Of a stretch of 64,000 nt of DNA, positions 17,382 to 25,145 are shown piece by piece; position 1 is the stretch's first letter, and each line of letters opens with the position of its first letter. The DNA comes from Marinibacterium sp050389775 (GTDB lineage: Bacteria; Pseudomonadota; Alphaproteobacteria; Rhodobacterales; Rhodobacteraceae): NCBI RefSeq assembly GCF_050389775.1, contig NZ_CP177144.1, positions 2,914,001 to 2,978,000 of the forward strand, in the 5' to 3' direction. A program made the translations under genes and the position numbers. Under the pieces are notes generated by a model that was not told where the DNA came from, made no database searches, and was given only the letters and a program-made list of their open reading frames with translations.

Positions 17382-17966
17382 ATGTCCCTCAAGCTCAAGA
17401 TCATCATCGGCTCCACCCGTCCGGGCCGCATGGGCCCCATCGTCGCCGATTGGGTCGCCGAGGCCGCCGCGGCCCATGCCGGCTTTGACGCCGAACTCGT
17501 CGACCTCGCCGCGCTCGACCTGCCGCTGCTGGACGAGCCGAACCACCCGGCCGCCCAGGATTACCAGAAAGACCACACCAAGGCCTTCTCGGCGATCATC
17601 GACGATGCCGATGCCTTCATCTTCGTCACCCCGGAATACGACGGCTTCCCGCCGGCGGCCGTGGTCAACGCACTGCAGCTGCTGGTCAAGGAATGGGCCT
17701 ACAAGCCCGCCGGCACCGTGGCCTATGGCGGCATCTCGGGCGGCCTGCGCTCGGCCCAGGAACTGCGCCAGCTGATCGGCAACCTCAACATGGTCGCCCT
17801 GAACGCTGTCGTGCCCGTGCCTTTCCACTGGGAAAAGATCGAAGACGGCAAGCTGGTCGCCAATGACCCGATGAAAGACGGCCTGTCCGGCCTGCTGGAC
17901 GAGCTGCAGAAATGGGGCGACACTCTCAAGCCGCTGCACGCCGCCGAGGTCGCAGCCGCCGCCTGA
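17382..17966 (+). CDS. NADPH-dependent FMN reductase family protein
   Basis: 194 residues. It begins with the flavodoxin-like phosphate loop KIIIGSTRPGRMGPIVADW (residues 6-24) and has the conserved FVTPEYDGFPPAAVVNAL block near residue 80 and YGGISGGLRSAQELR near 125, both of the FMN_red family. It would reduce flavin or quinones with NADPH in the cytosol. The ribosome binding site GGAG lies eight bases before ATG 17382. Pairing with an HxlR regulator suggests induction by quinone or electrophile stress. Confidence 0.9.
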   Translation: MSLKLKIIIGSTRPGRMGPIVADWVAEAAAAHAGFDAELVDLAALDLPLLDEPNHPAAQDYQKDHTKAFSAIIDDADAFIFVTPEYDGFPPAAVVNALQLLVKEWAYKPAGTVAYGGISGGLRSAQELRQLIGNLNMVALNAVVPVPFHWEKIEDGKLVANDPMKDGLSGLLDELQKWGDTLKPLHAAEVAAAA

Positions 17967-18074
17967 TCCGGCCAACCCCCGAGGCCGCGCCGCATCCCAT
18001 GGCGCGCCTCACCCCGCACCTAAATCCGCCGGGCGGCCACCCGTCGCCTCCCTCCGGCATGGGCCCTGTCCCCC

Positions 18075-18098
18075 ATCTTCTTCTTGGCCCAAATACCC
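18075..18098 (+). repeat. 3'-end motif, copy 1 (CTTCTT...AAATACCC)
   Basis: Reads CTTCTTCTTGG then CCCAAATACCC, about 110 bp downstream of the FMN reductase stop and in the same sense. It is a diverged member of the pyrimidine-rich motif also found at 24851-24879, 25010-25038 and 39381-39410. Confidence 0.5.
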
Positions 18099-18182
18099 GA
18101 CGCGCCGTGATCCAAAGGCGCCTCGCCCCTCAATTCCGCACCACGGCACCACTTGCCCAAGCGCGCCGCCACCCGCTAATGG

Positions 18183-18218
18183 TTAACAATTCGTAAACCC
18201 CGGCTCGTAAACCCCGGC
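18183..18218. promoter_or_regulatory. CtrA-like site followed by a perfect 14-bp tandem duplication
   Basis: TTAAC (18183-18187), AATTC, GTAAAC (18193-18198) gives TTAA-N7-TAAA, one mismatch from the CtrA consensus TTAA-N7-TTAA. It runs into TCGTAAACCCCGGC, present twice back to back (18191-18204 and 18205-18218). The element lies 48-83 bp upstream of the small cysteine-rich gene. The surrounding 300 bp (17967-18265) contain no gene. Confidence 0.45.
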
Positions 18219-18265
18219 GCCGACCTCACGCGCCGCCCGTCCGTCGACCATTACCGAGTACACCC

Positions 18266-18535
18266 ATGTCCGCCATCTCCCGCCGTGTCGCCGCCACCCT
18301 CGTGGCCCTGGTCACCGCCACCGCACCGATCGCCCTGTCCGCCCAGGCGGCCCCCGGCCTGTCTCCGGCGCCCTGGGCCGCCACGCTCTCCGATCGCCTC
18401 CTGTCGCTGGGCCATGCCCCCGGCGTCGCCCAGTCCTGCTGCAAGACCTGCCGCAAGGGCAAGGCCTGCGGCGATTCCTGCATTTCCAAGACCAAGTCCT
18501 GCCACAAGGGGTCGGGCTGCGCCTGCAACGGCTGA
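18266..18535 (+). CDS. Small exported cysteine-rich protein
   Basis: 89 residues. Residues 1-28 form a Sec signal (RR at 6-7, hydrophobic core ATLVALVTATAPIALS, cleavage near AQA-AP). The mature C-terminal third contains eight cysteines in the pattern CC-x2-C-x5-C-x3-C-x6-C-x5-C-x-C with lysines between, ending CACNG. Small periplasmic proteins of proteobacteria with a CxxCxxGKxCGDxCI core have the same look, but their function is not established; metal binding or disulfide bonding is plausible. No good ribosome binding site is visible. A perfect hairpin ends the transcript. Confidence 0.72.
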   Translation: MSAISRRVAATLVALVTATAPIALSAQAAPGLSPAPWAATLSDRLLSLGHAPGVAQSCCKTCRKGKACGDSCISKTKSCHKGSGCACNG

Positions 18536-18553
18536 ACCGGGCGCCCGAACGCA

Positions 18554-18578
18554 AGACAGGGGCACGTGGCCCCTGTCT
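18554..18578. terminator. Hairpin terminator between convergent genes
   Basis: AGACAGGGGC (18554-18563) and GCCCCTGTCT (18569-18578) are perfect complements around the loop ACGTG. It lies 19 bp after the small cysteine-rich gene and 64 bp before the end of the convergent CorC gene, so it could serve both strands. There is no long T-run. Confidence 0.6.
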
Positions 18579-18641
18579 CAATCCCGACTACATCTCCGGC
18601 ACATCACCATCCGCAGGCCCCACACCGGGCCGCATCACCCC

Positions 18642-19949
18642 TCAGAGCGGCCGGATCTTCAGCTGCGTCACCCGGTTCCCCTCGCGCCCGGTCACTTCGA
18701 ACCGGAAGCCGTGGAAGGAAAACACCTGGCCCACCACCGGGATCGTCTGGGCCTCGTGGATCACCAGCCCGGCCACGGTGTTGGCCTCTTCGTCGGGCAG
18801 CACCCAGTCGGTCGCCCGGTTGAGGTCGCGGATCGTCATCGCCCCGTCGATCAGGTACTGGCCGTCCTCGCTGCGATCGATCTGCGCCTCGACCTCGGCA
18901 TCGAACTCGTCGGTGATCTCGCCCACGATCTCTTCCAGGATGTCTTCCAGCGTGATCAGCCCGCGCAGGCTGCCGTATTCGTCGACCACCAGCGCAAAAT
19001 GCGTCCTCAGCCGCAGGAACTCGCGCATCTGGTCGTCCAGCGTGGTCGTCTCGGGCACGAAATAGGGCGGCGTGGCCACGGCCGTCACGTCGAAATCCGA
19101 CAGCTCGCCCCGGCCGCCATCCGGCCCGCCGATCAGCGCATGCATCGCCCGGCTCAGGTCCTTGGCATGGATCACCCCGATGATGTTCTCCTGCTCGTCG
19201 CGAAAGACCGGCAGCCGCGTATGCGGGCTCTTCAGCGCCTGGTCCAGGATCGCCTCGGGCTCCTGCGCGGCATCGATCATCTCGATGCCCGAACGGTGCA
19301 GCATGATCTCTTCGACAAAGCGCTCGCCCAGGTCCAGCGCGCCCAGGATCCGGTCGCGGTCTTCCTTCTCGACGACCCCTTCCGAATGGCCCAGGTGCAG
19401 CGCCCCGGCGATTTCCTCGCGCACGGCCAGCACGTGGCTGTCGGGGTCGATGCGCACGCCAAAGACCCGCAGCACCCCGCGCACCAGCACCCGCACGGCC
19501 TGCACCACCGGCGAGAACACCAGGATCACCAGCCGGATCACCGGCGCCACGGCCGCGGCGGCCGTCTCGGCATTGGTTATCGCATAGGTCTTGGGCAGGA
19601 CCTCGGCAAAGATCAGCACCATCAGCGTCATGACCAGCGTGGCCAGCGCCACGCCGCCTTCGCCGAACAGCTTGGTGAACAGCGCCGTGGCCAGCGACGT
19701 GGCCAGGATGTTGACCAGGTTGTTGCCCAGCAGCACCGACCCGATCAGCCGTTCGTTGTCCTCGGTCACGTCCAGCGCAACCTGCGCCCCGTGGGCGCCC
19801 TTGTCGGCCTGGCTGCGCAGCTTGCCCCGCGAGGCCGCCGTCAGCGCGGTTTCCGAACCCGAAAAGAAGGCCGAGAAGACGAGCAGCAGCAAGATGCCGC
19901 CCGCGGTCAGCCAGAAAGCGGTGTCGAGCACCGGATCACCTGTCTCCAT
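18642..19949 (-). CDS. HlyC/CorC family transporter (CNNM-like, DUF21 + CBS pair + CorC domain)
   Basis: 435 residues. An N-terminal DUF21 membrane domain (about 1-200; FSAFFSGSETALTAASR near residue 25, VLLGNNLVNILATSLATAL near 72, FAEVLPKTYA near 115) is followed by a CBS pair (about 215-345, including the LPVFRD and HFALVVDEYGSLRGLIT blocks) and a C-terminal CorC/HlyC domain. The family moves Mg2+ or other divalent ions or tunes such transport; the hemolysin name is historical. It is followed on its own strand by xerD's territory but read away from it. Confidence 0.9.
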   Translation of the reverse strand: METGDPVLDTAFWLTAGGILLLLVFSAFFSGSETALTAASRGKLRSQADKGAHGAQVALDVTEDNERLIGSVLLGNNLVNILATSLATALFTKLFGEGGVALATLVMTLMVLIFAEVLPKTYAITNAETAAAAVAPVIRLVILVFSPVVQAVRVLVRGVLRVFGVRIDPDSHVLAVREEIAGALHLGHSEGVVEKEDRDRILGALDLGERFVEEIMLHRSGIEMIDAAQEPEAILDQALKSPHTRLPVFRDEQENIIGVIHAKDLSRAMHALIGGPDGGRGELSDFDVTAVATPPYFVPETTTLDDQMREFLRLRTHFALVVDEYGSLRGLITLEDILEEIVGEITDEFDAEVEAQIDRSEDGQYLIDGAMTIRDLNRATDWVLPDEEANTVAGLVIHEAQTIPVVGQVFSFHGFRFEVTGREGNRVTQLKIRPL

Positions 19950-20015
19950 TGTCCCGAATATCTTGTTTCACCGGATGGTTATGGGCGTCGCGGCGCTCCG
20001 GTTCAAGCCTCGGCG

Positions 20016-20987
20016 TCACTCGGTCCCACCCGGGCGGGCCAGGGGGTGATGTTCCAGCACCAGTTCCTTGAGCCGCTCGTCCAGCACATGGGTATAGATC
20101 TCGGTCGTGGCCACGTCGGCATGGCCCAGCAGCGTCTGGATCGAACGCAGGTCGGCTCCGTTGGCCAAAAGGTGCGTGGCAAAGGCGTGGCGCAGCGTGT
20201 GCGGCGTGACCTTGGCCGGCGACACCCCGGCCGCCACGGCGATTTCCTTGATCAACAGGTAGAACCGGTGGCGCGTCAGATAGCCGTCCTTGGAGCGCGA
20301 GGGGAACAGGAAGGCCGACCCGGCCCGCCCGGTGCTGCGCGCGGCGTCTTCGGCCGTGTCGCGCGTGGCGAGCCAGTCCCGGAGCGCGGCGCGCGCCGGG
20401 CTGGAGAGCGGCACCATGCGTTCCTTGTCGCCCTTGCCCCGGATCAGCAGCATGCGCGGATCGCCCCGCGCGGCCGAGACGGGCAGGGACACCAGCTCGC
20501 TCACCCGCATGCCCGTCGCATAAAGCAGCTCCATCAGGCAGGTGTTGCGCTGGCGGTCGGCCTCGGTGCGCCCGGCCTGGCGCGCGGCCTCCAGCAGGCG
20601 GTCGACCTCGGCCACTTCCAGAGTCATGGGCAGCTTCTTGTCGCGCCCCGGGCCACGGATCTGGATCGCCGGGTTGTCCTTGCGCCAGCCTTCCTCGAAG
20701 GCAAAACGATAGAGCTGCCGGATCGCCGACAACCGCCGTGCCCGGGTCGCCCGCGACAGGCCCTGGGCATCGCAGGACACCAGGTAATCCTCGATGTCGT
20801 GCCGCGCCGCGCCGGCGAAATCCAGCCCCCGGGCCTCCATCCAGCCGGCCAGGTCGCGCAGGTCGCGGGCATAGGCCAGCTGGGTGTTTCGGGCCGCGCC
20901 CAGCTCGGCCGCCTGGGCTTCCAGAAAGGCCGAAACCCAGAGCATCATCGCCGCCGGCCCGCCACCGGCGCCGTCGGGCGCGCTCAT
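20016..20987 (-). CDS. xerD: Tyrosine recombinase XerD
   Basis: 323 residues. N-terminal SAM-like core-binding domain (about 15-100), then the catalytic domain with the expected residues: Arg in ATGMRVSELVSL (near 165), Lys in RGKGDKERMVPL (near 193), the HTLRHAFATHLL box (near 263) and the nucleophile Tyr in ATTEIYTHV (near 298). With XerC (not in the window) it resolves chromosome dimers at dif. It overlaps the upstream unknown gene by four bases (ATGA). Its length and position match the housekeeping gene rather than a mobile integrase. Confidence 0.92.
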   Translation of the reverse strand: MSAPDGAGGGPAAMMLWVSAFLEAQAAELGAARNTQLAYARDLRDLAGWMEARGLDFAGAARHDIEDYLVSCDAQGLSRATRARRLSAIRQLYRFAFEEGWRKDNPAIQIRGPGRDKKLPMTLEVAEVDRLLEAARQAGRTEADRQRNTCLMELLYATGMRVSELVSLPVSAARGDPRMLLIRGKGDKERMVPLSSPARAALRDWLATRDTAEDAARSTGRAGSAFLFPSRSKDGYLTRHRFYLLIKEIAVAAGVSPAKVTPHTLRHAFATHLLANGADLRSIQTLLGHADVATTEIYTHVLDERLKELVLEHHPLARPGGTE

Positions 20988-22681
20988 CGCCGCGGCTCCA
21001 GCAGGATCAGCTGCAGCGCCGCGCGCCGGGCGGTGTCTTCCATGCCCACGCTGCGGAACGCCGCCAGCGCATCGGTCAGCGCTTCGGGATTGCCGTCCAG
21101 TCCCTGCTGGTAAAGCGCCATGGCCCGCAGGATCATCTCTCCCAGGGCATCGCCCTGCCGCAGGTCGCGCAGGGTGCGCGGCAACTCGGCCGCATCGTCG
21201 AACCCGGCGGCAATGGCCTGGTAGAGATCGGGATCGTTCGGCCCGGCCTCGGGCCGGCCCCGGGCGATGCCCGCCAGGAATTCCGCCTCGGCCCGGGCCC
21301 CGGTGCCACCGCCCTCGGGCATGTCCCGCGCCGCCCGTTCATATTGCTCCGACAGCAGCCGGATGCGCCAGGCCAGCGCCCGGGCCGTGGCGCTTTCGGG
21401 CGGATGGGCAGCCAGTTCACCGGCAAAGAGCGTGGCAAAGGTCACCTCGGTGCCCGCCGCGCGCATGGCGTCCCAGGCCGGGCGCAGGGTCTTGCCGATG
21501 GCCGCCGCGCTGCCCGTCGACAGGGCCGTTTCAAAGCGCTGCACCGCCTGCACCCGGTCCCAGACCCCGCCCGAGGCCGCCGGCTGGCGTTCGGTATAGA
21601 TGCCCAGGAACAGGTTGGCGCTCAGCGCTCCGGTGCGGGCCAGCCGCTCGGCGGCCTCCAGCTGGGCTTTCCATCCCGCCACGTCGCGCAGGTCGGCATG
21701 GGCAAAGGCCCGGGGCAGGGATTGCGTGGGCAGCCGCTCGCCGATCGCCTCGTACAACCGGAAGTCCAGCGGCGCCACGGCCACCGGCGGGGCCGGGGGC
21801 GGCAACAGCTCGTCATCCAGGTCGCCATGCAGGAACCGCGCCAACAGCGCGGCCCGCGCCCCGTCCAGGTCGCCCAGGGCCTCGGCCGTGTCCAGCATCA
21901 GCGCCGCCGCCGGCCAGTCGCCCCGCCGGGCACTGCAATAGATCCGGGGCGAATATTCCCGGGCCAGGAAGGGGTTGGCCGCCAGCGTCGCACAGGCCGC
22001 ATCCTCGGTGCCGGTCAGCAGCGTGGCATCGAACCAGCGCGCGAACAGATCCGGCGACCGGGTCGGCCCGACCCGCCGGGCCAGCGCCTCGGCCGGCTCG
22101 ACCGCGCCCAGGTCCATCAGCCGGTCGATCATCGCCAGCGTCAGCTCGGTCGAGGCCCCGGCATCGCGCGGCGGCTGCGCCTCGGCCAGCAGCAGGGTAT
22201 AAAGCACCGATTGCATCGCCGGGCTCTGCGCCGGCACCGTGCGGATCAGCCGCGACAGGGTCACCGCCCGGCTGCCCGACCACAGGCTGGCCGGCAGGCC
22301 CGTCACCGTGGCCGGCACCAGCCCCATCGACATCGGCGAGGCATCCAGCGGCGTGACCTCGATCACCGGGGCCGACACCCCGTCGGTCACCGGCGGTTCG
22401 GCCCGGGGCGGCAGCCCGGCCAGGTGGCTGTTGGATGCGCCCGGCACGGCACCGGGCAGAACGGCCCGCCCCGGCGTGCCCGGCCGGGCCATCGGCGGCA
22501 CCGAAGGCGGGTTGCGGCGCAGCCAGTCGATGGCCGACAGCGGCTCCTGTGCAAGCCCCGGCCCGGCCAGGGCGGCCCATCCCAGAAGCGTTGTCAGAAG
22601 GGCAGCCGAAGGCACGCGCCGCGTGGCCCGGCCGCGCCGGCCTGTCAGCCCCGGGAACGCCGGCCTCGGCCTATTCGGCAT
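20984..22681 (-). CDS. Conserved exported protein of unknown function
   Basis: 565 residues. An arginine-rich N-terminus and a hydrophobic stretch (SAALLTTLLGWAALAGPGLA, ending near residue 44) look like a signal peptide. The rest is alanine-rich and probably helical, with repeated short alpha pairs resembling TPR/Sel1-type solenoids, but no enzyme motif. It overlaps a 49-codon membrane-protein gene upstream by 11 bp and xerD downstream by 4 bp, forming a tight three-gene operon divergent from aroK. The layout suggests an envelope function of the family; I cannot name it. Confidence 0.75.
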   Translation of the reverse strand: MPNRPRPAFPGLTGRRGRATRRVPSAALLTTLLGWAALAGPGLAQEPLSAIDWLRRNPPSVPPMARPGTPGRAVLPGAVPGASNSHLAGLPPRAEPPVTDGVSAPVIEVTPLDASPMSMGLVPATVTGLPASLWSGSRAVTLSRLIRTVPAQSPAMQSVLYTLLLAEAQPPRDAGASTELTLAMIDRLMDLGAVEPAEALARRVGPTRSPDLFARWFDATLLTGTEDAACATLAANPFLAREYSPRIYCSARRGDWPAAALMLDTAEALGDLDGARAALLARFLHGDLDDELLPPPAPPVAVAPLDFRLYEAIGERLPTQSLPRAFAHADLRDVAGWKAQLEAAERLARTGALSANLFLGIYTERQPAASGGVWDRVQAVQRFETALSTGSAAAIGKTLRPAWDAMRAAGTEVTFATLFAGELAAHPPESATARALAWRIRLLSEQYERAARDMPEGGGTGARAEAEFLAGIARGRPEAGPNDPDLYQAIAAGFDDAAELPRTLRDLRQGDALGEMILRAMALYQQGLDGNPEALTDALAAFRSVGMEDTARRAALQLILLEPRR

Positions 22682-22820
22682 CCAGCGTCACCGGCTTGCG
22701 CACCTCGCCCTGGCGGGCGGAAAAATCGACGCCGAAATAGGGCCCGAGATAGGCGTAGACGGTCAGCGCGGCAAAGCCCAGCACGACCAGGACGAGGAGA
22801 AATTTCAGAAGACGGCCCAT
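22671..22820 (-). CDS. Small single-span membrane protein
   Basis: 49 residues starting at ATG 22820: MGRLLKFLLVL, then a hydrophobic span to about residue 24, then a polar tail ending VTLDAE. The first two charged residues (R3, K6) suggest N-in topology. The last 11 bp overlap the start of the 565-residue gene, so the two are translationally coupled. The gene is supported by this coupling, by coding-like composition and by the divergent promoter gap to aroK. Function unknown; a partner of the following exported protein is a fair guess. Confidence 0.7.
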   Translation of the reverse strand: MGRLLKFLLVLVVLGFAALTVYAYLGPYFGVDFSARQGEVRKPVTLDAE

Positions 22821-22900
22821 GTATGTCCTTTGCCTGCCTGCATGTCTTTTTCGGCAAACTATAACTGGCCTTTTGACCAAGTTCACGTCATTGAAGGGCA

Positions 22901-23626
22901 ATGAGCGGAAAAGAGCACGAAATTGTGTCAACCGGTCGCCCGGGCGGTCACGCCACGGGCCAGGGCATGGAAGAAGGCATGAACGGGGGCATTGTTCGCA
23001 CCGCCGGTCCGGCAGGGGCGCAGGGCGATGGCCCGGTGCCGGCCGGCCCGCAGGACGATGCCGGGGCCGACGCGCCGAAGGGTAGGGGAACATTGAAGAA
23101 AACCGTCGTCATGGTGGGGATGATGGGCGCCGGCAAGACCGCCGTGGGCAAGGCCCTGGCGCATCGCCTGGGCGTGCCCTTTGCCGACAGCGATGCCGAG
23201 ATCGAGGCCGCGGCCAACATGTCCATCCCCGAGATTTTCGCCCGCGACGGCGAGGCCTTCTTCCGACGCAAGGAAGCCCAGGTGATCTCGCGCCTGCTGG
23301 CGGATCGGTCGGGCATCCTGTCGACCGGTGGCGGGGCCTTCCTGGCCGAGTCCAACCGGCGGATGATCTCAGATCGCGGGGTGTCGGTCTGGCTGGATGC
23401 CGACCTCGACACGCTGTGGAACCGGGTGCGCCACAAGGACAGCCGCCCGCTGCTGCGCACCCCCGATCCGCGCGGGGCGCTCACCCGGCTTTATGAACAA
23501 CGTGTGCCGATCTACCGGCTGGCCGATATTGCCGTGACGTCGGATGCCCAGACATCCGTCGATGCCATGGCCAACCGGGTGATCGACGCCCTGGCCACCC
23601 GTCCCGACGTGCTGGAGACCGCCTGA
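22901..23626 (+). CDS. aroK: Shikimate kinase AroK with long N-terminal extension
   Basis: 241 residues from ATG 22901. The kinase itself begins near residue 65 with KKTVVMVGMMGAGKTAVGKAL (region), the P-loop that binds ATP. It continues with DSDAEIEAAANMSI (shikimate-binding Asp), FFRRKEAQVI, GGGAFL and RVPIYRLAD. It phosphorylates shikimate in aromatic amino-acid synthesis. A TTG at 23093 behind TAGGGG would give a normal-length enzyme of about 177 residues and may be the true start; ATGs at 22970 and 22982 are also possible. The extension is rich in Gly, Ala and Pro with no recognisable domain. It overlaps aroB by one base. Confidence 0.9.
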   Translation: MSGKEHEIVSTGRPGGHATGQGMEEGMNGGIVRTAGPAGAQGDGPVPAGPQDDAGADAPKGRGTLKKTVVMVGMMGAGKTAVGKALAHRLGVPFADSDAEIEAAANMSIPEIFARDGEAFFRRKEAQVISRLLADRSGILSTGGGAFLAESNRRMISDRGVSVWLDADLDTLWNRVRHKDSRPLLRTPDPRGALTRLYEQRVPIYRLADIAVTSDAQTSVDAMANRVIDALATRPDVLETA

Positions 23627-24765
23627 TGTCCGCCATTCCCGAAGCCGCCCGCCTTGTCCACGTGCCACTGGATGACCGGGCCTATGATGTCCATATCGGC
23701 CCCGGCCTGCTGGCCCGGTCGGGCGCCCTGGTCGGCCCGCTGCTGCACCGGCCGCGCGTGGCCATCCTGACCGACGAGACCGTGGCCGCCCGCCACCTCG
23801 GCGCGCTGACCACCGGGCTGACCGCGGCGGGGATCGACAGCACTTCGCTGGCGCTGCCGGCGGGCGAGGCGACCAAGAGCTGGGCCCAGCTGACGCGCAC
23901 CGTCGAATGGATGCTCTCCGAACGGATCGAGCGCCGCGACGTGCTGATCGCCCTGGGCGGCGGGGTGATCGGCGATCTCGGCGGCTTTGCCGCGGCGGTG
24001 CTGCGCCGCGGCATCCGCTTTGTCCAGATCCCGACCTCGCTGCTGGCCCAGGTCGACAGCTCGGTCGGTGGCAAGACCGGGATCAACACGTCCCACGGCA
24101 AGAACCTCGTGGGCGCGTTTCACCAGCCGTCGCTGGTGCTGGCCGATACCGATGTGCTGGCCACCCTGACCCCGCGCGATTTCCTGGCCGGCTACGGCGA
24201 GGTGGTGAAATACGGGCTGCTGGGGGACGCGGATTTCTTTGCCTGGCTCGAAGCCAACGGCCCGGCCATGGCGGCCGGCGATACTGCCGCCCGGGTCGAG
24301 GCCGTGGCGCGGTCGGTGCAGATGAAGGCCGACATCGTCGTGCGCGACGAGACCGAACAGGGCGACCGGGCGCTGCTGAACCTGGGCCATACCTTTGGCC
24401 ACGCGCTGGAATCGGCGACGGGCTATTCCGACCGGCTGCTGCATGGAGAAGGCGTGGCCATCGGCTGCGCCCTGGCCTTTGACTTGTCGGCCCGCCTGGG
24501 GCTCTGCGCCCAGGAAGAGCCCAGCCGCGTCCGGGCACACCTTGCGGACATGGGCATGAAGGCCCGGCTCTCCGACATCCCCGGCGACCTGCCCGATGCG
24601 GATGCGCTGCTGGACCTGATGGGCCAGGACAAGAAGGTCATCGACGGCCAGCTGCGCTTCATCTTGGCGCGCGGCATCGGCAACAGCTTCGTGACCTCGG
24701 ACGTGCCACGCGAATTGGTGCGGGACTTGCTCGCCACCTCCCTCGCCGACCGCATCCCCGCCTGA
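23626..24765 (+). CDS. aroB: 3-dehydroquinate synthase AroB
   Basis: 379 residues; the ATG shares its first base with the aroK stop (TGATG), a sign of translational coupling. NAD-binding block ALGGGVIGDLGGFAAAVLRRG near 107, QIPTSLLAQVDSSVGGKTGIN near 130, the KNLVGAFHQP loop, and the metal ligands in NLGHTFGHALE near 250 and LLHGEGVAIG. It closes the first carbocyclic ring of the shikimate pathway from DAHP. Typical full length. Confidence 0.95.
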   Translation: MSAIPEAARLVHVPLDDRAYDVHIGPGLLARSGALVGPLLHRPRVAILTDETVAARHLGALTTGLTAAGIDSTSLALPAGEATKSWAQLTRTVEWMLSERIERRDVLIALGGGVIGDLGGFAAAVLRRGIRFVQIPTSLLAQVDSSVGGKTGINTSHGKNLVGAFHQPSLVLADTDVLATLTPRDFLAGYGEVVKYGLLGDADFFAWLEANGPAMAAGDTAARVEAVARSVQMKADIVVRDETEQGDRALLNLGHTFGHALESATGYSDRLLHGEGVAIGCALAFDLSARLGLCAQEEPSRVRAHLADMGMKARLSDIPGDLPDADALLDLMGQDKKVIDGQLRFILARGIGNSFVTSDVPRELVRDLLATSLADRIPA

Positions 24766-24850
24766 GCCGGCGGGTATTGGCAGCGCGCGCCGCCTGACAC
24801 CGGCATCGCGGCCCGCCCGATCGGCGCGGGCCACCTCCGCCATTGCCCGA

Positions 24851-24879
24851 CTGCTGCTTCTTTCTCTTTCCAAGTATCC
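24851..24879 (+). repeat. 3'-end motif, copy 2, downstream of aroB
   Basis: Reads GCTGCTTCTTTCTCTTTCC then AAGTATCC. It lies 86 bp beyond the aroB stop in the sense orientation. Its reverse complement matches the copy at 25010-25038 at 26 of 29 positions. Confidence 0.75.
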
Positions 24880-25009
24880 ATACACAGCGTCGACGTTCCG
24901 CACCCCATCGCAGAAAAAGGCGGAGCGTCTGGATTGCGGGGACTACGCCAGGACGCGGCCAGGATTGCGCACTTTTCTGCATTGTCGTGCCGGGGGGCGG
25001 GGTCTTTCC

Positions 25010-25038
25010 GGATACTTGAGAAGAGAAAGAAGCAGGAG
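25010..25038 (-). repeat. 3'-end motif, copy 3, downstream of ssb
   Basis: On the minus strand it reads CTCCTGCTTCTTTCTCTT then CTCAAGTATCC. It lies about 108 bp beyond the ssb stop, in the same sense as ssb. Confidence 0.75.
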
Positions 25039-25145
25039 CGCGTGCAAGACTTCCAGCGTGGCGCGGGCTTTGGGGGCACAAAAAAAAGGGCGCGGCCGGA
25101 TGGCGCGCCCTTGTGCTTGGTGTCGAGTGGTCTGGCCGGCTGGGG

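Larger units (their letters stand above)
24766..25145. other. Intergenic region between convergent aroB and ssb
   Basis: 380 bp with no credible gene. It is bracketed by two inverted copies of the 3'-end motif (24851-24879 and 25010-25038). An A-run (25080-25087) followed by GGGCGCG, and the GCGCCC at 25106-25111, form a hairpin with T-run on the ssb side, a possible ssb terminator (reading minus: GGGCGC, then GCGCCC followed by Ts). Confidence 0.6.

Noticed and set aside
18285..21113. Plus-strand open frame of 942 codons crossing the small Cys-rich gene, CorC and xerD
   Set aside because: It covers three well-supported genes and its translation is a Pro/Arg/Gln/His-rich shadow.
24851..25038. 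MITE or small transposon with 29-bp terminal inverted repeats between aroB and ssb
   Set aside because: The same motif occurs singly after pyrH and, weakly, after the FMN reductase, always in gene sense. Two genes converging here explain the inverted layout better. No target-site duplication was seen.
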